From Diphasiastrum complanatum (taxonomy: Eukaryota; Streptophyta; Lycopodiopsida; Lycopodiales; Lycopodiaceae): DNA of 64,000 nt. Both the position numbers and the translations under genes were made by a program. The DNA is taken from assembly GCA_029204225.1 (NCBI GenBank), contig CM055100.1, positions 381,001 to 445,000 of the forward strand. The letters are read 5' to 3'. Under the pieces are notes generated by a model. The model was given only the letters and a program-made list of their open reading frames with translations. It had not been told where the DNA came from and made no database searches. Below, in pieces: positions 9,641 to 23,051 of the stretch; position 1 is the first letter of the stretch; each line of letters opens with the position of its first letter.

Positions 9641-12600
9641 TGTTTGTTAACAAAGATACAGATTCCCTTTTTATAAGTGTTAAGTTAGTTGCTAAGATGT
9701 TTTTGCTTTTTGTATCAGGTGGTACAGGGGCCATTCGAAGCTATAACAAGTGGAAAACAGGAGCCAACCTTTGGTTTGACGATTTATGTTCTGCGAGATG
9801 AGATTCTTATGTTCTGGCAATGCTAGGTCAGGGCTTTAGATTTCAATATTAGAATGTGGGTTGTAAGAGAAAAGCTATCTATCAAGAGGGGAAGAGGATC
9901 CAACATTGTTTTTTTTGTGCTTATGATTGGTGGTTCCACTTATTCATGTCAATGGCAAATGATCTTTTTGAAAAGGCTCAAGTTTATTCACAAGTTAGAA
10001 GGGTATTTTCCTTATACGAGGCCTATGAATATGAAATTGGGCAACAAGGCTTTATTCAAGAAAGTGAATGAAGTTTCGACATCTGCTCATGGAGCTTATA
10101 TGATTAAAAGTTGAATAGAGCCATAAGCTTGTGAAATACAACATTATGGTTGTCTCTATGGGCCAAGTATGTCCAAAATATAAATTGTTGCTATTGATTC
10201 CAACACTTCCCGAGATATTTTTGGTTAGATTATATGAGCTAATAGAAGCTTATTGGTGTCATAATTTGACTAGCTGGTGATAAAATAATATGCTATTGGA
10301 AACACAAGATCATTCCAATGGATCAAATTGCTTGAACGTTTATTTATGTTTCAATTGAATGTTGCTTATTCTTTTCAACTTTGGAGTCAACAATATATAC
10401 CAAAATAATCCATACTTTTCAAGATTGATTCATCAACTTAAGTCTTACAATTGGGATTTATTTATTTGGTAACATTGAGGGTGCGGAAGTGATATTTCCA
10501 ATCTCTTTGTTGTGTTGGTTGTAAGGAGTTAGTGCTAATACTACTAGCCTATCCTATTAAATTTGGATTTGGATTTTTTTTTTTGTTTTGTTTCTATTTA
10601 GTTTCCATGCAATTCTTTGTAGAGTCACAAACTTTATGTCCAAGTGGTGAATATTCAAGTGTTTGCAATTGTGACATAATTAACTTGCGATTTAATAAAA
10701 TTGCTTGCACTGTATGGAGCATTGTTATTTAAAGCATGTATTTCATGAACTTTTATGTTTGGATCTTGAAGAAGTATAAATCAACGATTTGTTTTTTCTT
10801 TAGATACTCGGTACTCTCTTTGTAGCCCACATTCTTGGATACTTGTTTAGAATGAAAAAGCTTTTTACTAACAATAGTTCAAAGTTTTCAGTAGATATGT
10901 AAAACAATTATGACTATTTGGAGTTAAAATACCATATAGAGATTGGATGATTCCAACTGCTAGCATGTAATTAAGATAAAACTTCACCCCATTAGGAATT
11001 TTACATCGACATTCATATAGTTAATTCACAAATTTATTTAAATACCTGCTCATTTTCATTATTTAAGATTCTATTCATGTGTAAATTATAGTTCATAATT
11101 AAAATTCAATTGAAACATCTTTTATATGCAGTATTTTAATACTTGCCATTTAGGTTATTTTCAAAAAAACAAATTAACCATTAATGACAGACCCATTTTT
11201 ATTTTTTTTTAAATTTTTACTTGAAATTTTTCATTTTTAAAATGCTTGATAAAAATATATTGCTGTCTTACATAACAATCTATTAATATTAAAAATTGTG
11301 ACAATTTTCAAAAAAACAATTCATAATATACTGAAATTTAAATGCTTGAACTATTTTCTTGCAAAATACAACATTTTTTTAACATTACAATATATTTATT
11401 TGAAGCATTTTAAATTTGGATACTTTTAAAAAAAAATTCAATTGAAAATGTAATTAAATCAAAATTTTGAAAATAGTAAAATATTTTATTTTTATGTGTG
11501 AAAAGTTTATGTTTTGTAATAATTATTTTTTTGAGCAATTTAAAAATTGCATTCTTTGTTAGAAATTTTCAAATATGAATATTTGTAAGATTAAAAATCT
11601 ATTTTATTTTTAAAAATTTAAAATACTAATATATGAATACTTTTAAGATGGTATATGATATATAAAATTTAATTTTTTAAATAGCTACCATCTTAAAAAA
11701 CTTAATATTAACATAAATATTAAAAACTTAAACTACATTAAAGTCTTTACTCTGTCTGTGATAAAAATTGAACATAGCAATAAATTAACCATGTACATTA
11801 GTTGATAATTGAGCAATCATATTAATAAGTAATTATATCACACCAATAAGTTTACAATCTATTAATGGTTATTTGCTCTTTTAAAAATTGTTTTGATAGT
11901 CTTATTTGCAAGGGCAATTTCTTAAATAATTTAATTTTTTGTAATCTTTTATGAAAATGAGTTACGGAATAAAATTTGATGTTTCATAATTATGTTCACA
12001 ATTTTCATTTACAAGCATAATAATATATTAACAGCTCTTAGATAAACGACAACAAAAATTATAGAAGTTTTTTTTTTTCAAATAAAAAAAAGTACATTTC
12101 ATTTAGTTCAAAAATCATCACACTCATTAACATCTTTTTGTTTTTCAATAAGAGGAGCAGTCACAATAGTTGTATCCTCTACAATAACAGTATCTACAAT
12201 GATATTATAATCTTGAACTAAGACCTTTGTCAAGTTATTGTATCACCAACTTTCTCACAATAGGAAGTTGTGGCTCCTTTGACAAGAGGAATGATAGAGT
12301 CTTGATCATCAATAGATTGTCTTACTTTTCCTAATTCATTTGGCAAAACTGAAATTGATTGTTCTCTTGCAACCAACCTTCGCCAACTTGCAAGTAGGAC
12401 TGTCCTGATGCAGTGAAGCTATATTTTGAAAGGCGAAGGTTAGAGACTTGAGAAAAATAGCCAAACTTAGTGGAATTTTTTTTTTAAATAAAAGAAATGC
12501 AACCCTCGCCCAATATATTGTAGTTAGATTTGTCCTAGATCTACTCACAACAGGTCGGCGAAGGTTAAGTTCAAAAATAGAAAGAACAATGAAGGTTTTT

Positions 12601-12935
12601 TGATTTCTGATAACCTTTTGTTGGAAAGTTCAACTTTTTTTCCAAAAATATCAGATCTCAAAAAAGAACCTTCACCTAAACCTTCACCAGTTTCATCATT
12701 TTTTCATACTATTTTTGGTCATTAGTGAGTCAGACAAGAGTTAGTGAATGTTTTTTAATCCAATAATTCTGTGGATGTATCCAAGAACTGATCAAATCCG
12801 ACTCTGGGAGAATCGGGACTAAAGGGAGGTGGGCTCTATGGAATGATGAATGTCTCTTCAATGTCTAATGGTTTGGAGTCATTGCTCAGATCCATAAACA
12901 TCTGTGTTCTTGGGGACATTGCAGTTGTTATGTCC
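9641..12935. other. AT-rich interval without a recognisable gene
   Basis: Short frames at 9854-10114 and 10532-10732 have no recognisable domain or gene context. From about 10,900 to 12,150 the sequence is very AT-rich. Around 12,350-12,700 there are several GCGAAGGTT/CTTCGCC phrases in both orientations, perhaps a decayed inverted-repeat element. Confidence 0.4.
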
Positions 12936-12939
12936 ATGT

Positions 12940-13395
12940 CCTGAATATAGGATTCAGTATAATCCTAGACTTGGATACACGGTACTCCAGTGCTCGAGAT
13001 TATTGGTTATGGCACGTCATACTGCCATAAAGTAATTAATAACCTTGTGAGGCCCATACACACTAATTGGAGTTAGTACATGGTTTAGGGCGGTCAATGC
13101 ATGTGTACAGTATCAATAGCAATGAAAGTTCTTAATTGGAGAGTTTAGACCTTGCATGATTGTATGCATAGAGTGGTCTTGGGTCCATATAATTAGCGGA
13201 AACTCACCCTACTCCATCGTTCATTTTGGTGTTCATTGTCAGGTTATCTTGCTTCATATTCCTTGGCTCAGGGGTGAAGTTTCTAGAGATTGATCGGTTG
13301 CTTCTACTTGGTTGGGTGGTTTCTCCACAATGTGTTCTCTTGTGTTTTGTCTTGTATGCAGGATCTTGAGGAGCTTTCCCTTTAGCAGTAGTGTG
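12940..13395 (+). repeat. Ty3-type 3'-end/LTR segment, diverged solo copy
   Basis: This segment aligns by eye along most of its length with 55015-55510. Both share CTTGGATACACGGTACTCCA, CACGTCATA, CCTTGTGAGGCCCA, GATTGATxGGxTGCTTCTAC and TGGTTTCTCCACA in the same order. At 55 kb the sequence follows the 3' end of a Ty3 pol, so this is most likely a lone LTR or 3' end of that family. It is clearly diverged from the 55-kb copy. Confidence 0.6.
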
Positions 13396-13672
13396 TGTGT
13401 GTGTGTGTGGGGGGGGGGGGGGTGATGTGGCTTGTGCTTCTGTGGCTTGTATGGTCGAGCCGATAGTAACAGAAGACATCATCGATGAATCAAAGGCGAG
13501 GGTGGTGGCAGAGAATGGGAGAATAGGTACTTCAGAGCGAGTGGCAGCAGGAAGTGGTTGTGCAGATGGCATTGGTGGCTGAATTCGACGACGAAATAGC
13601 TTTTAATGAGCATTCTACACACAAAATTGCAAGATATCACAGGTATAGTACACCAATGGATAGTAGATAAGC

Positions 13673-13838
<166 letters not shown>

Positions 13839-14133
13839 CGTTTCTCTTCCCACGAGTTACATCCTTTTATAGTAGTAGGTCCAAACCTAAATTCAAACTT
13901 GGTTTCCCTCCAAAATAGAAAACCCTACTATTATTGTGACTAGATTCAATGTCTCTACTACTCAAATTTGAATCTACTAAAACTCGTGTAATATGATTTT
14001 CCACACTTTCCAAAAGTGTTTATTCAAATGCTTTTAGACTGATATAACTTTGAAAAGTAAAAAAAAGGATCAACAATAGTGAAAACAACAAAATTTGTAA
14101 AACAACAAAAAGTAAAAATAATGAGATCTTCAA

Positions 14134-14436
14134 TCATGTTGGTTGAACTGGCTGCCAAAACTTGCGTAGTCGGATGTCATTCACTGGGGTGTCAAACCTT
14201 TTTCCATCCAGGTGTTCCAGAATAACTGCTCTGTACAACAATATTTCTTTAACTTTGTATGGTCCACCTATAAATTTCAGTTTTCCTTTGATCAATTTGG
14301 TCTTATACATCAATGCTAGATCTCCTTTCTTCAGATCTTTTTTGTGTAAACGACGATTATGCCATGCCTTGCGACGAGCGTTCTCTATTGCTAGTGCACA
14401 TAATGCCATCAATCTAGTTTCACAAAGTTTATGCAA
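14134..14436 (-). pseudogene. Ty3 integrase C-terminal tail (GPY/F region)
   Basis: A 100-residue frame continues the integrase at 14440-15231 after a frame break. It carries a Lys/Arg-rich stretch (NARRKAWHNRRLHKKDLKKG), then the GPY/F-type motif GGPYKVKE and a DIRLRKF end, the usual finish of Ty3 pol. The tail probably contacts DNA or chromatin during integration. Confidence 0.75.
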
Positions 14437-14439
14437 AGC

Positions 14440-15231
14440 CTATTGACGCATTTGTAAAAATTTCGCATCATCCAACCGTTCCGTTGCTGCTTTGCGTAAA
14501 GATGGGACCAAAAATTCGATTGGCATAATGACATCTTGACCATATACAAGTTGAAATGGTGTTTGATTAGTACTAACTTTATAAGTTGTTCGGAATGCCC
14601 ATAACGTTGCATGAAGTTTATGTTCCCAATCAAAACAACTTGCTTCAACTGTTTTTGTCATAATATTGCAAAGAATCTTATTAGAAGGTTCTACTTGTCC
14701 ATTTTCCCTCAAATAATACAGAGTATTAAACCGATGAATAATGGAAAAGACTTCCAATAGACACTTGATCATTTTATTGACAAAGTGTGTTCCACGATCA
14801 CTCACGATCTCGATAGGACATCCAAATCTGACAATGATGTGCTCATATAAGAACTTAGTCGTAGACTTTGCATCGGCAACTCGAACTGCTTTTGCTTCAA
14901 CCCACTTGGTGATATAATTTATTGCTACGATGATATATTTGTCTTGAGAATCTCTTACCACAGGATGTATAGGACCAACATAGTCAAGTCCCCATTTTTC
15001 AAATAGTGCTTGTGATAGAACTGGATGCAAAGGTTCAATGGTTATGCTTCGTAGGCGACGTGCTTGTTGACATACATCACATAAGTGAATACAGTTTTCT
15101 ATATCCTTTTGAAGTGTAGGCCACCAACACTCTGATTGTAAAATTTTCCAAACGATGATATCAGCTGAAAAATGTCCACCTCCCATCCCATCATGTGAAA
15201 ACATGATTAGATCAGGTACTTCGTGTGGCAA
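14440..15231 (-). CDS. Ty3-type integrase domain, open for 263 residues
   Basis: The frame contains the HHCC zinc domain (HDGMGGGHFS then LCDVCQQ) and the whole DDE core: Asp in WGLDYVGPIHP, Asp in SDRGTHFVNK, and Glu in ENGQVEPSNKIL. It ends with the YGQDVIMPIEF signature. It is one of the best preserved retroelement domains here, since all catalytic residues are present. The rest of the element (RT at 15.9-16.85 kb, tail at 14.1 kb) is split by frame breaks, so it is not autonomous. It is related to the plus-strand copy at 62.3-63.6 kb. Confidence 0.85.
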   Translation of the reverse strand: MPHEVPDLIMFSHDGMGGGHFSADIIVWKILQSECWWPTLQKDIENCIHLCDVCQQARRLRSITIEPLHPVLSQALFEKWGLDYVGPIHPVVRDSQDKYIIVAINYITKWVEAKAVRVADAKSTTKFLYEHIIVRFGCPIEIVSDRGTHFVNKMIKCLLEVFSIIHRFNTLYYLRENGQVEPSNKILCNIMTKTVEASCFDWEHKLHATLWAFRTTYKVSTNQTPFQLVYGQDVIMPIEFLVPSLRKAATERLDDAKFLQMRQ

Positions 15232-16852
15232 AACACCTTCTTAGAATATCATCTATTCTGCGACGATACAATTGGCCTACAATCAACTCATAAGGCTGTG
15301 CCTTAACAATCAATTGTTTCTTTTGAACTTTTGTCAAAGAGTCGTTATGTTGGCCTAACATCAGATATTTAATAATATTTGTTGTCCACTCAAGTACTGC
15401 TTCAACATGAAATAATGCAGCATCTGGGTGTTGTCTGGATTCTTGAGACATGATCGGCAAGATAATGTTGTTTAGCTTTTCAAACCACAACTCAAAAATC
15501 AAATTCAGTTTGTGATAGTAGCCATCTGGCAATGCGTCTTGTATTGCATGCCTTGTTTACTAGATAAAGCAATGGCTGATTGTCGGTATAAAATGCAAAA
15601 TGTGTCACCATTAGATAATGTCGAAATTTCTTCATGGAAAAAACCATGGCCAACGCTTCTTGTTCTGTTGTAAAGTAATTCTTCTTAGGATCAGTAAGCT
15701 GTTGACTAGAAAATCTAATAGGATAGTCTTTCTTATATTCTCCTGGCTACGTCAAAACTGAACCAATAGCTTATTTTGATGCATCAGTTTGAACATGAAA
15801 TTCAATTGTCCAATTCGGAACTCGTAGAATCGGTGCAGAAGCTAATGTTGTTTTCAATTTCTCAAATGCTTCCAATGTCTAAGTCGAACAAATAGATACA
15901 ATGGTCAACTTATATATAGGTCGTGCTAAATCCGCAACGAATAAGATAAATTATATCCGATAATAGTTCACATGACCCATGAAAATATAAACTCCTCGAA
16001 TTTTTCTTGGTGGCGGTAGCTCCACAATGACTTTGATTTTGGAGTACTCCGTAGCAATGCCATGTCTCGATATCACATGTCCAAGAACAACTCCATGAAT
16101 AACCCAAATTTGATACTTTTATGGATTTAAGGAGATTTGGTACTTCCGACAACATTCAAATACTTTTTCCAAATGATCCAGATGGTCTGTATCGGCACTA
16201 TGGACTCCAAGATCATCCAAGTAAATTTCAAGGAATTTCCTCAAATAGTCTTTGAAGGCAAACTACACCACTCTCTGAAATGAACTAGGTGCATCACAAA
16301 GACCAAACGACATAACTTAATAAGCATATGTTTCCCATTCCATTGCAAAAGTTGTTTTATGTCGATCCGCAAGTGCGATTTTAACTTGATTATATCCACT
16401 AAATCCATCCGAAAAATTGTGGGCTTCCGCTCCAGCAAGGCGGTCCAATATGCTTTCTATAAAGGGTAATGAAAAGTCGTCCTTTCACGTCACTTTATTC
16501 AAGGCTTTGATGTTCACACAATTCTCATCTTCCCATTCTTCTTAGGAACGACAACAATTGGCGAAACCCATTCAATATGCTCAATTTCATAAATAAAATC
16601 TGCATCAAGTAATCTTTGTAACTCCTTGATAAGATCAGTAACATTCGGATTACAGCGACAGAATCTTCTCACTTTTGGAACTGCATCAAGTATCAAGGGT
16701 ATTGTATGCTCAATCACTAATGTCGGAATTTCTTTTAGATCCTTGTATGTCCAAGCAAAACAATCTTGATATTTAATCAACAACTTCCTCAACGCTTGAA
16801 ATTGTTCGAGGTAGTTTGTATTCCAACTTGAACAATCTTCTCTAGTTCTCAT
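15212..16852 (-). pseudogene. Ty3 reverse transcriptase and RNase H, broken frame
   Basis: The minus strand starts with the RT lead-in (FAWTYKDLKEIP, IYEIEHIEWVSPIVVVPKKN at 16514-16852), closely like the 60.97-kb copy. Frame-shifted pieces of the RT palm follow (15910-16438), then RNase H at about 15540-15900 and the RNase H-integrase linker (15212-15532, QLYRRRIDDILRRC). Several shifts and stops separate the pieces. Gag and protease are not recognisable upstream. Confidence 0.75.
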
Positions 16853-18480
16853 GGTTCAACAAGATTTATTGGCAAATGTGCAAGAAGATTCTTGAATAAA
16901 TTCTATCACCAAAGAGGAAACTATGAGCTTAATTTCCAACATTTTCTTGTCCGATTTCATGCAAATGATGAAGGATCCATATGAGTTATTCCACTTTTGT
17001 ACCTCAATTTCTTGTGTGACTAAATTGCCCTTTTTTGCAAATTCAACAAGCCAACTTGAAAATGGACATCGATTTTAATTAAACTAATAGTAGACCATAT
17101 TGCATGTAGCACTCATTTAAGAAAAAATCTTCAACACTTGGGTTGAGAAACAACTGTCTCAAAAGCAATGAACTTTGTCTATCTTTAGCTTTTTTTTGTC
17201 TAGCAACAATTTAGATTTAAGTAGATGACCCCTCCTGTCATATTTCATATGCAAGCTGTCTCTTGTAAGTATTAAAAAGCTTAGTGCACTTGGATTGGTA
17301 CACTTAAGTTGCAAGTGGCAACTCAAGCTGGGAGGCAACGTGGCTGAGCCTACACTTGAGTCACCCCTACATGGCAAAGAGAAGTGCCCCTCATGTGCCA
17401 CATGGAGGTGAATGCAAATGTAGGTGGAATGGTCCATTTTTTCAAACATAAACCAATGCAAGCCACTAGCCAAGGGACTTGACCGAGGACCCAAGTTTGA
17501 ACATGGTCCAATGCAAGCCTTGCAAATGAAGGCATATGACGTGAAATGCGGGACGGCCCATTTTTAAAAGATGGATATATGTCCGCAAGGCATGAAGATG
17601 AAGACACTTGACATGAAAGATGGGATGACCCATTTTTCAAACATGGACTCATGCCATGAAGACTAAGGTACTTGACATGAAAGGTAAGATACAGCCAGGC
17701 CACAAAGATGATGACAATTCACACAAGCCTTTGACTTGCCCAAGGCAAATTCACACATATTCACAAATCACAATTACCTAGCATTGAACTAACGGTAGGG
17801 GCTTGTGATCGTTATGCTCGAGGATTATCATTAAGTACCTTTTGTCTTTCCTAAGAATATATGCACATGCTCTTCACAACATAAGTATAGTTATTGGTCT
17901 AAAGCCTCATATCTATATGTTAGAATTCTAGGATTGTTGAGAATTTGCCACATGTCCATGACTAACCTTTGAAAAATTTGTAGTTGGCATGTTTAACTCA
18001 TGTCTAATCCAAGTGATTGAAGGTGTAATCTAGATTAGAGTATGCCATTACCCAAAGCGACGAGGCATCTATTAGGGTTGCCTCTTGTGCAATTTTGATG
18101 TTCTTAGTGAATTGATGATTGCATAGGCAGGCACCAGCTTAGTTTGGTAAACAACATATGAAAACAATTTACATAATATATCTATTATTGAATTTGAAGT
18201 GTGAGTGACTTGGCTTTATAACACAACACAACACAACACAACACAACACAACATTGTTATTATTTTATATTTATCAAAACAAAATGTGAATGTAGAATGC
18301 TATCTCATAGTCCTTATGATTATTTGGCGTGCCCTGCTGAAAGCTGCCATTACAATGACGTGTTGGATAAGTTTTGCCTGTGACTCGCTATTGAGTTTAT
18401 AGATTTGTTCCTGCCCTTCAAATACGTTTTGAACAGGCCGTCAAATTTCAAACACAGCCACACAGACATTCTTTGGCATC
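16853..18480. other. Non-coding interval with diffuse repeats
   Basis: No gene recognised. At 17430-17690 a loosely repeated phrase (CCCATTTTTCAAACATGGAC, CTTGACATGAAAGATGGGAT) occurs about three times. At 18220-18253 there is a pure (ACAAC)n run of seven units. Confidence 0.5.
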
Positions 18481-19054
18481 TTCAGTACTCTACTCTACTC
18501 TACTCTACCCTATAATATCTCTACCCTATAATATGTATATACATATCTATCTATGTCTCTCATCATCTAACCTATCTGGATACTTATCTCTTTGTTTCCT
18601 CCTCAACTGCCCACTATCTATTAAATCATATCTTATATCTCAATTCATGTATCTCTACATATCTATTTGGTCTTTGCATCTACAGATCAAGTTTGGAATG
18701 CCAGGTATTATGCTTTGACAGCTTGCTGTGTGTGATATTTATTCCCTTGATCTTTACTGCAAGCTCAGGCTGAGGCTGAGCCTCAGGCTGCGGATGAGGC
18801 TCTTTTCATATAGTTACCCCTTTACTTTTGCTTGAGGCATGAGAAGTGGGGTTATATTTCTTCTGATGTGATGGCTGTTGTGGCAGATGGGTTCTGTTTT
18901 TGTGATCTATTTGTGTCGTCGGAGTGAAGGACGATGATTATGGTTTAGCTCCAGCGTACTTTCTTGAGTTGGCAATGAGAGCTGAATTATAGTTTCAGGA
19001 AAAAGTTTGGTCTGCTTTGCAGCTTTGGGAAAAGCAATCCAAGGGGCAGCAGAG

Positions 19055-19180
19055 GGATTTGCAGCTTTGGGTTCCAGTTTCTGTAATAAATATGGAGTAA
19101 TTTTTGGCTTAAAGCAAGGATTTGCAGCATAGTGTTCCAATTTTTGTGATAAATCTGGGAAAAAAATTGGCTTAAAGCAA
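19055..19180 (+). repeat. Tandem 63-bp duplication just upstream of gene 2
   Basis: Copies at 19055-19117 and 19118-19180 start GGATTTGCAGC and end TTGGCTTAAAGCAA, with about a dozen differences. They end 51 bp before the gene 2 start codon, so they lie in its promoter or 5' untranslated region. A pentanucleotide CTCTA run lies further upstream, near 18485-18510. Confidence 0.8.
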
Positions 19181-19231
19181 GAACTTGGTTTCTAGATCGT
19201 TGGCAATTATCAATCATCCTATCTTAGAGAG

Positions 19232-22200
19232 ATGGTAAAATTTGACGATTCAAATGCAGGGACTGCACCTGCACCTGCACCTAGTAACGGTGTTTGTGAA
19301 GGCCAGCAGCATTGTGAAGAAAAGCCAAAAAGTAAGGGCAAAGGAGCTGCAATTTGGCAGCCCAATTCAACCTCAGGACCTCAGAATTCTGCCCCAGGAG
19401 CAGCAACTTCCTCCTCTAATCTGAGCCTGTTTTCAGAAGGCGCTGCAGACATGGATGCAGAAAGCAGCAGCGGCAGTAGCCTTTCTCAAGCAAGTAGGTC
19501 TAGGCTTGGTAATGATGTTTTAAGAGGCAGGAAAGATGCAGATGTTCCATTGCAGGGGGCAGATGGGCAGATTGGGCTGCATCAATGGCTGCAAGCTGCT
19601 CGTGAGTTTCATACTTTGGGAGCATGCCGTGCCGATGAAAGGCATCGGCCGCTGCTTCGTCTCAATCTCGCTTGCTTTGGTGTCCAAGGCCGCTTCCTTG
19701 CCCATCTGGCAACGGTATACCTCCATCCATATCCTTCAATCAATTGCACTCAACTTCTTCCTTTCCCATTCAATATGGACATAACTCAGGAGCCCAAATG
19801 TTCTTATATCATGCGCTACATCCCCCACAGTTTTGTAGTTGGATCCTGCCGATTGCTGCGTCAAAGACACAGGCTCGAGTTCGTGGAATAATAATACCTC
19901 GGAGCCTGAAGCTCTAATTTTGGCAAAGGCCTAATTTTTGGATGTGTAGAGTAAATAATGAGAGCGAGTGGGGGAGAAAAAAAACATGTCTTTGGGTACA
20001 AAGAGCTTCTTATGGATTTGATTGTTTCTTTTCTTGTTTAGAATCCAAGCAGAAATTGTTGGGTTTTCAAATTAAAGTTGTAAGAATTAGGAGAATGGAT
20101 GGCTTTGGTAGAGTATATTTTCCCTATGTGCTGCTGAATGAATATCCCTTATTGCATTGAAATCGATGGATTTCATAACTTGCTGCTCTCTGTTTTTGCA
20201 TTTATCAAATTTGTGTACTTGGACTCGTGATCTTACTTTTCCGTTTCTTGGTGGTTTTGACAGCACTTCAAGGCTAAGGAGTTAGCATTGTTGGCACGTT
20301 GTTTATGTGCTCCTCTTGTATCCATTCGTGTAGGTAAGGTCATTCGTCAAGGCCGACTTCTTTGGCCAACTTGCAATAGGTGAGCGGTCAAATCTATCAT
20401 GTTGATTACTGATTCTTGCAGATTGCATAAGCCCATATGATCTGCTATTTTTTCGCAGGAGATAATTTTTTTGTTGTGTGTTTGATGCCGTTTTTCTAAT
20501 TGTGTGAATGAAGGGGTGGATTTTACTTTTTGTGGTCAGATTCTTCAAATGAAAGCTTACACATATCTTTGGTTGTCTGATTTTAGGGTTAACACCGTTT
20601 TTGTTTTTGGGATCTGAGTGCAAGACTTAATTAATGCTAAATGAACATTTATTCTATTTCAATTGCTGCATTTTGCCACCAGCCACTTTCTCAAACATTT
20701 TGATCAAATATTCGATGATAAGTTGTGTTCCTTGTATGTTTTCAGTCTGATGAAGCATTGTGAACCCCATTTCTTAAGCTTTTGTCTTCATCCCAGACTC
20801 CATGTGGTAGTTTTTCTTTGGGAAGTCCAATATTCTCCATCAGATTTGTGGTTTATGAATGTATGAATGCTAATGTGGACCTGTTTTTGTCTATCTGAAC
20901 TAGTTCTAGTTGAATTTTTGTATCGAATCTTTATGAAATGGAAGCAACTTCATGAAGGATGACCTTTGCTATGCAGAGGGTATTTGGTTCTTGCAATGCT
21001 TCCTTGCTCTGCACTGCGACTCTCCTTCTTTGGAGATAGTGGCACTCAAGAAAGAATAGTTACAATTCGTCGTGACAGTAACAGTGCATCAGTAAAACTT
21101 GAGGGGATCCTGGAAGATAAATCCAGAAGATCATTTATCATAAAACTGCCTAATGGCCGGCACATTTTCTTCTGGCAATCAGAGAAGTCGAAAACTTATG
21201 GGGATGAGCTACTTTCAAAGGTGACTAAATCTCAAACCTAATCCTTTCATCAGTGTTTGGAATATCTGATGCTTAGAATCACATTAATCTGCCATTCATC
21301 AAACAATTGAATCCACTTTATTCGCATTTTGCACATGATGGTAATCTGGTTTATAATATCTAGCATTTGTTCAACAGAGTTAATTTTCTGACAAATGAAA
21401 TTTGACTGCGACCATGAGTTTTTCTGCATGAAATACTTCTAAATTGTCTCAGTTCCATGTGTAGTTAAATTTTTTTATGAACCCAATTTTTGAACCATAA
21501 ACTTCAAAATCTTATTCTGACTAGAGTTCTGTCAAAGTCAAATGCGTGAAATGCAAATTTTGTTATCTTTTTCTAGTTCTCTAAATATTATGTGCAAAAA
21601 AATTTGGCATTTCTTTTTAAAAGGCTAATAATTACTCTTTGTTTTATTAGAAAGACCCATTTGTGCTTCCACTGGAGAATTAACACATTGGTACTTGTTT
21701 TAGTCTTGTACAATTTATCGATATGACAAGTTTCAATAAACATTTTTTCTTTCTTTCTTGTTTAGCTTAGGTAGTTTTGGATTACACAATAATAGGGAAG
21801 TGTGGATTGCAGATGAGGGAGCTTCTTGCAAGACGACCAACATTAGTACACCTCACAGGGATTAGCCCATCTCGAATACAGACTTTTTCCGATTATCTGC
21901 GTGCTTTCTTAGTCTCGCTATCTTCGTCAAATGCTGGGGATAATTCACCTTCATGTACTCCACCAGTAGTAACAAGGCCCTCTCAATCCGCTGTTGTTCA
22001 GCTCACTCCATCACTCACTCCAATTCTCAATGCACTGCTGTCTAACCATTCCTTTTTGGGAGCCTCATCACTTCAGACTAAAGCTACGCCCACCGATGCT
22101 TGCCCTCGAGCCAAAGTTGAAAAAAGATCAAATGCGCCAGTTCGAAGCAACCCAACCTTCAAAGCCAGTGGATGCAAAGATAGTTTCCTGAGGGTAGCTT

Positions 22201-23051
22201 CAACTGCAAGGCCTTTTTCTGGATCAAAAGACAAACACAGAAGACACAGGAAAGGCAGCTCTGTTCATTCAAGTTCTGCTGCTAGCTTGGTGTCCCCCCC
22301 TAGTACTCCCGTGGCAGACAGTTCTGGCAAATTGAACCATAAATTGGCCATTGGGTCTTTGAATGCTTCCAAGACTACACAGGCTTTTTCTCAGAGCAGT
22401 TCCCAAGATGGGGCTAAATCATCCCTTCCAAGTGAAAGAATGCATACTCTGCACTCTAAACTTTCACAAGATGAAATAAACCATGTAAATTTGCCTGCTG
22501 TAAATCTGCAAAGATCAGTCCTCAGCTATGGTCAGAGAATTCCTAATGTATGGAATCCTCCTTTATCATCCAACATTCGTATTGCAATCTTCAAACCCTG
22601 TTCTGATGGACAAAATGAGAGCCCAAAATCCACATCAACGTTATTGTCAAAATCATTGAAGAAGCCTGCAGGGAGCAACCCCCTTGGCCATGTTATTGAG
22701 GCTGACTCATATATGTTATTTGCAGTCAATAATGGGCAGCCTCTTAGTGGTTCAGGAGCAAGATTGACCATGATCACTCCATCAACTGAAGACAAAGATG
22801 AATTCTCTGCTTTACCAAATGTGAAAATTTTGCAAGTGGGTCTTTGTAGATCCTGCAAGGCCAATTGTGGCAACTTTGAGGTTATCGTGAAGGCTATTCT
22901 TGGGCAATGTTTAGATCTCAATATCAAAGCAAAAAGTAGCAAGCCCATGCAGAAAATTCCGGTGATACTTTTATGCAACCGCCTGGCCTCTGGTCGAATA
23001 AGTGACCTTTATCATTTTTTGATGCAAAAGCTTAAGAGAAAAGAGAGATAA
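19232..23051 (+). CDS. Conserved plant protein of unknown function, four exons (693 residues)
   Basis: Exons at 19232-19714, 20264-20379, 20977-21220 and 21813-23051 join without a stop, with gt-ag borders (phases 0, 2, 0). Exon 1 is a Ser/Gly-rich head that becomes compact at its end (RADERHRPLLRLNLACFG). Exon 2 encodes HFKAKELALLARCLCAPLVS. Exon 3 contains ALRLSFFGDSG and IKLPNGRHIFFWQSEKSK. Exon 4 opens with ELLARRPTLVHLTGISPSRI, then becomes Ser-rich and basic (DKHRRHRKGSS) with a more conserved C-terminus. From memory, this order of blocks occurs in a single-copy-type plant protein family with no established function. The FFW...EKSK block resembles, loosely, the Pru fold of proteasome receptors; I would not rely on that. 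Splice choices agree with the remembered homologues. The start at 19232 is the first ATG of the open frame. Confidence 0.8.

Noticed and set aside
9854-10114. An 86-residue frame and an overlapping 71-residue frame
   Set aside because: Both compete for the same DNA, have no recognisable domain, and lie in AT-rich sequence. I cannot support either as a gene.
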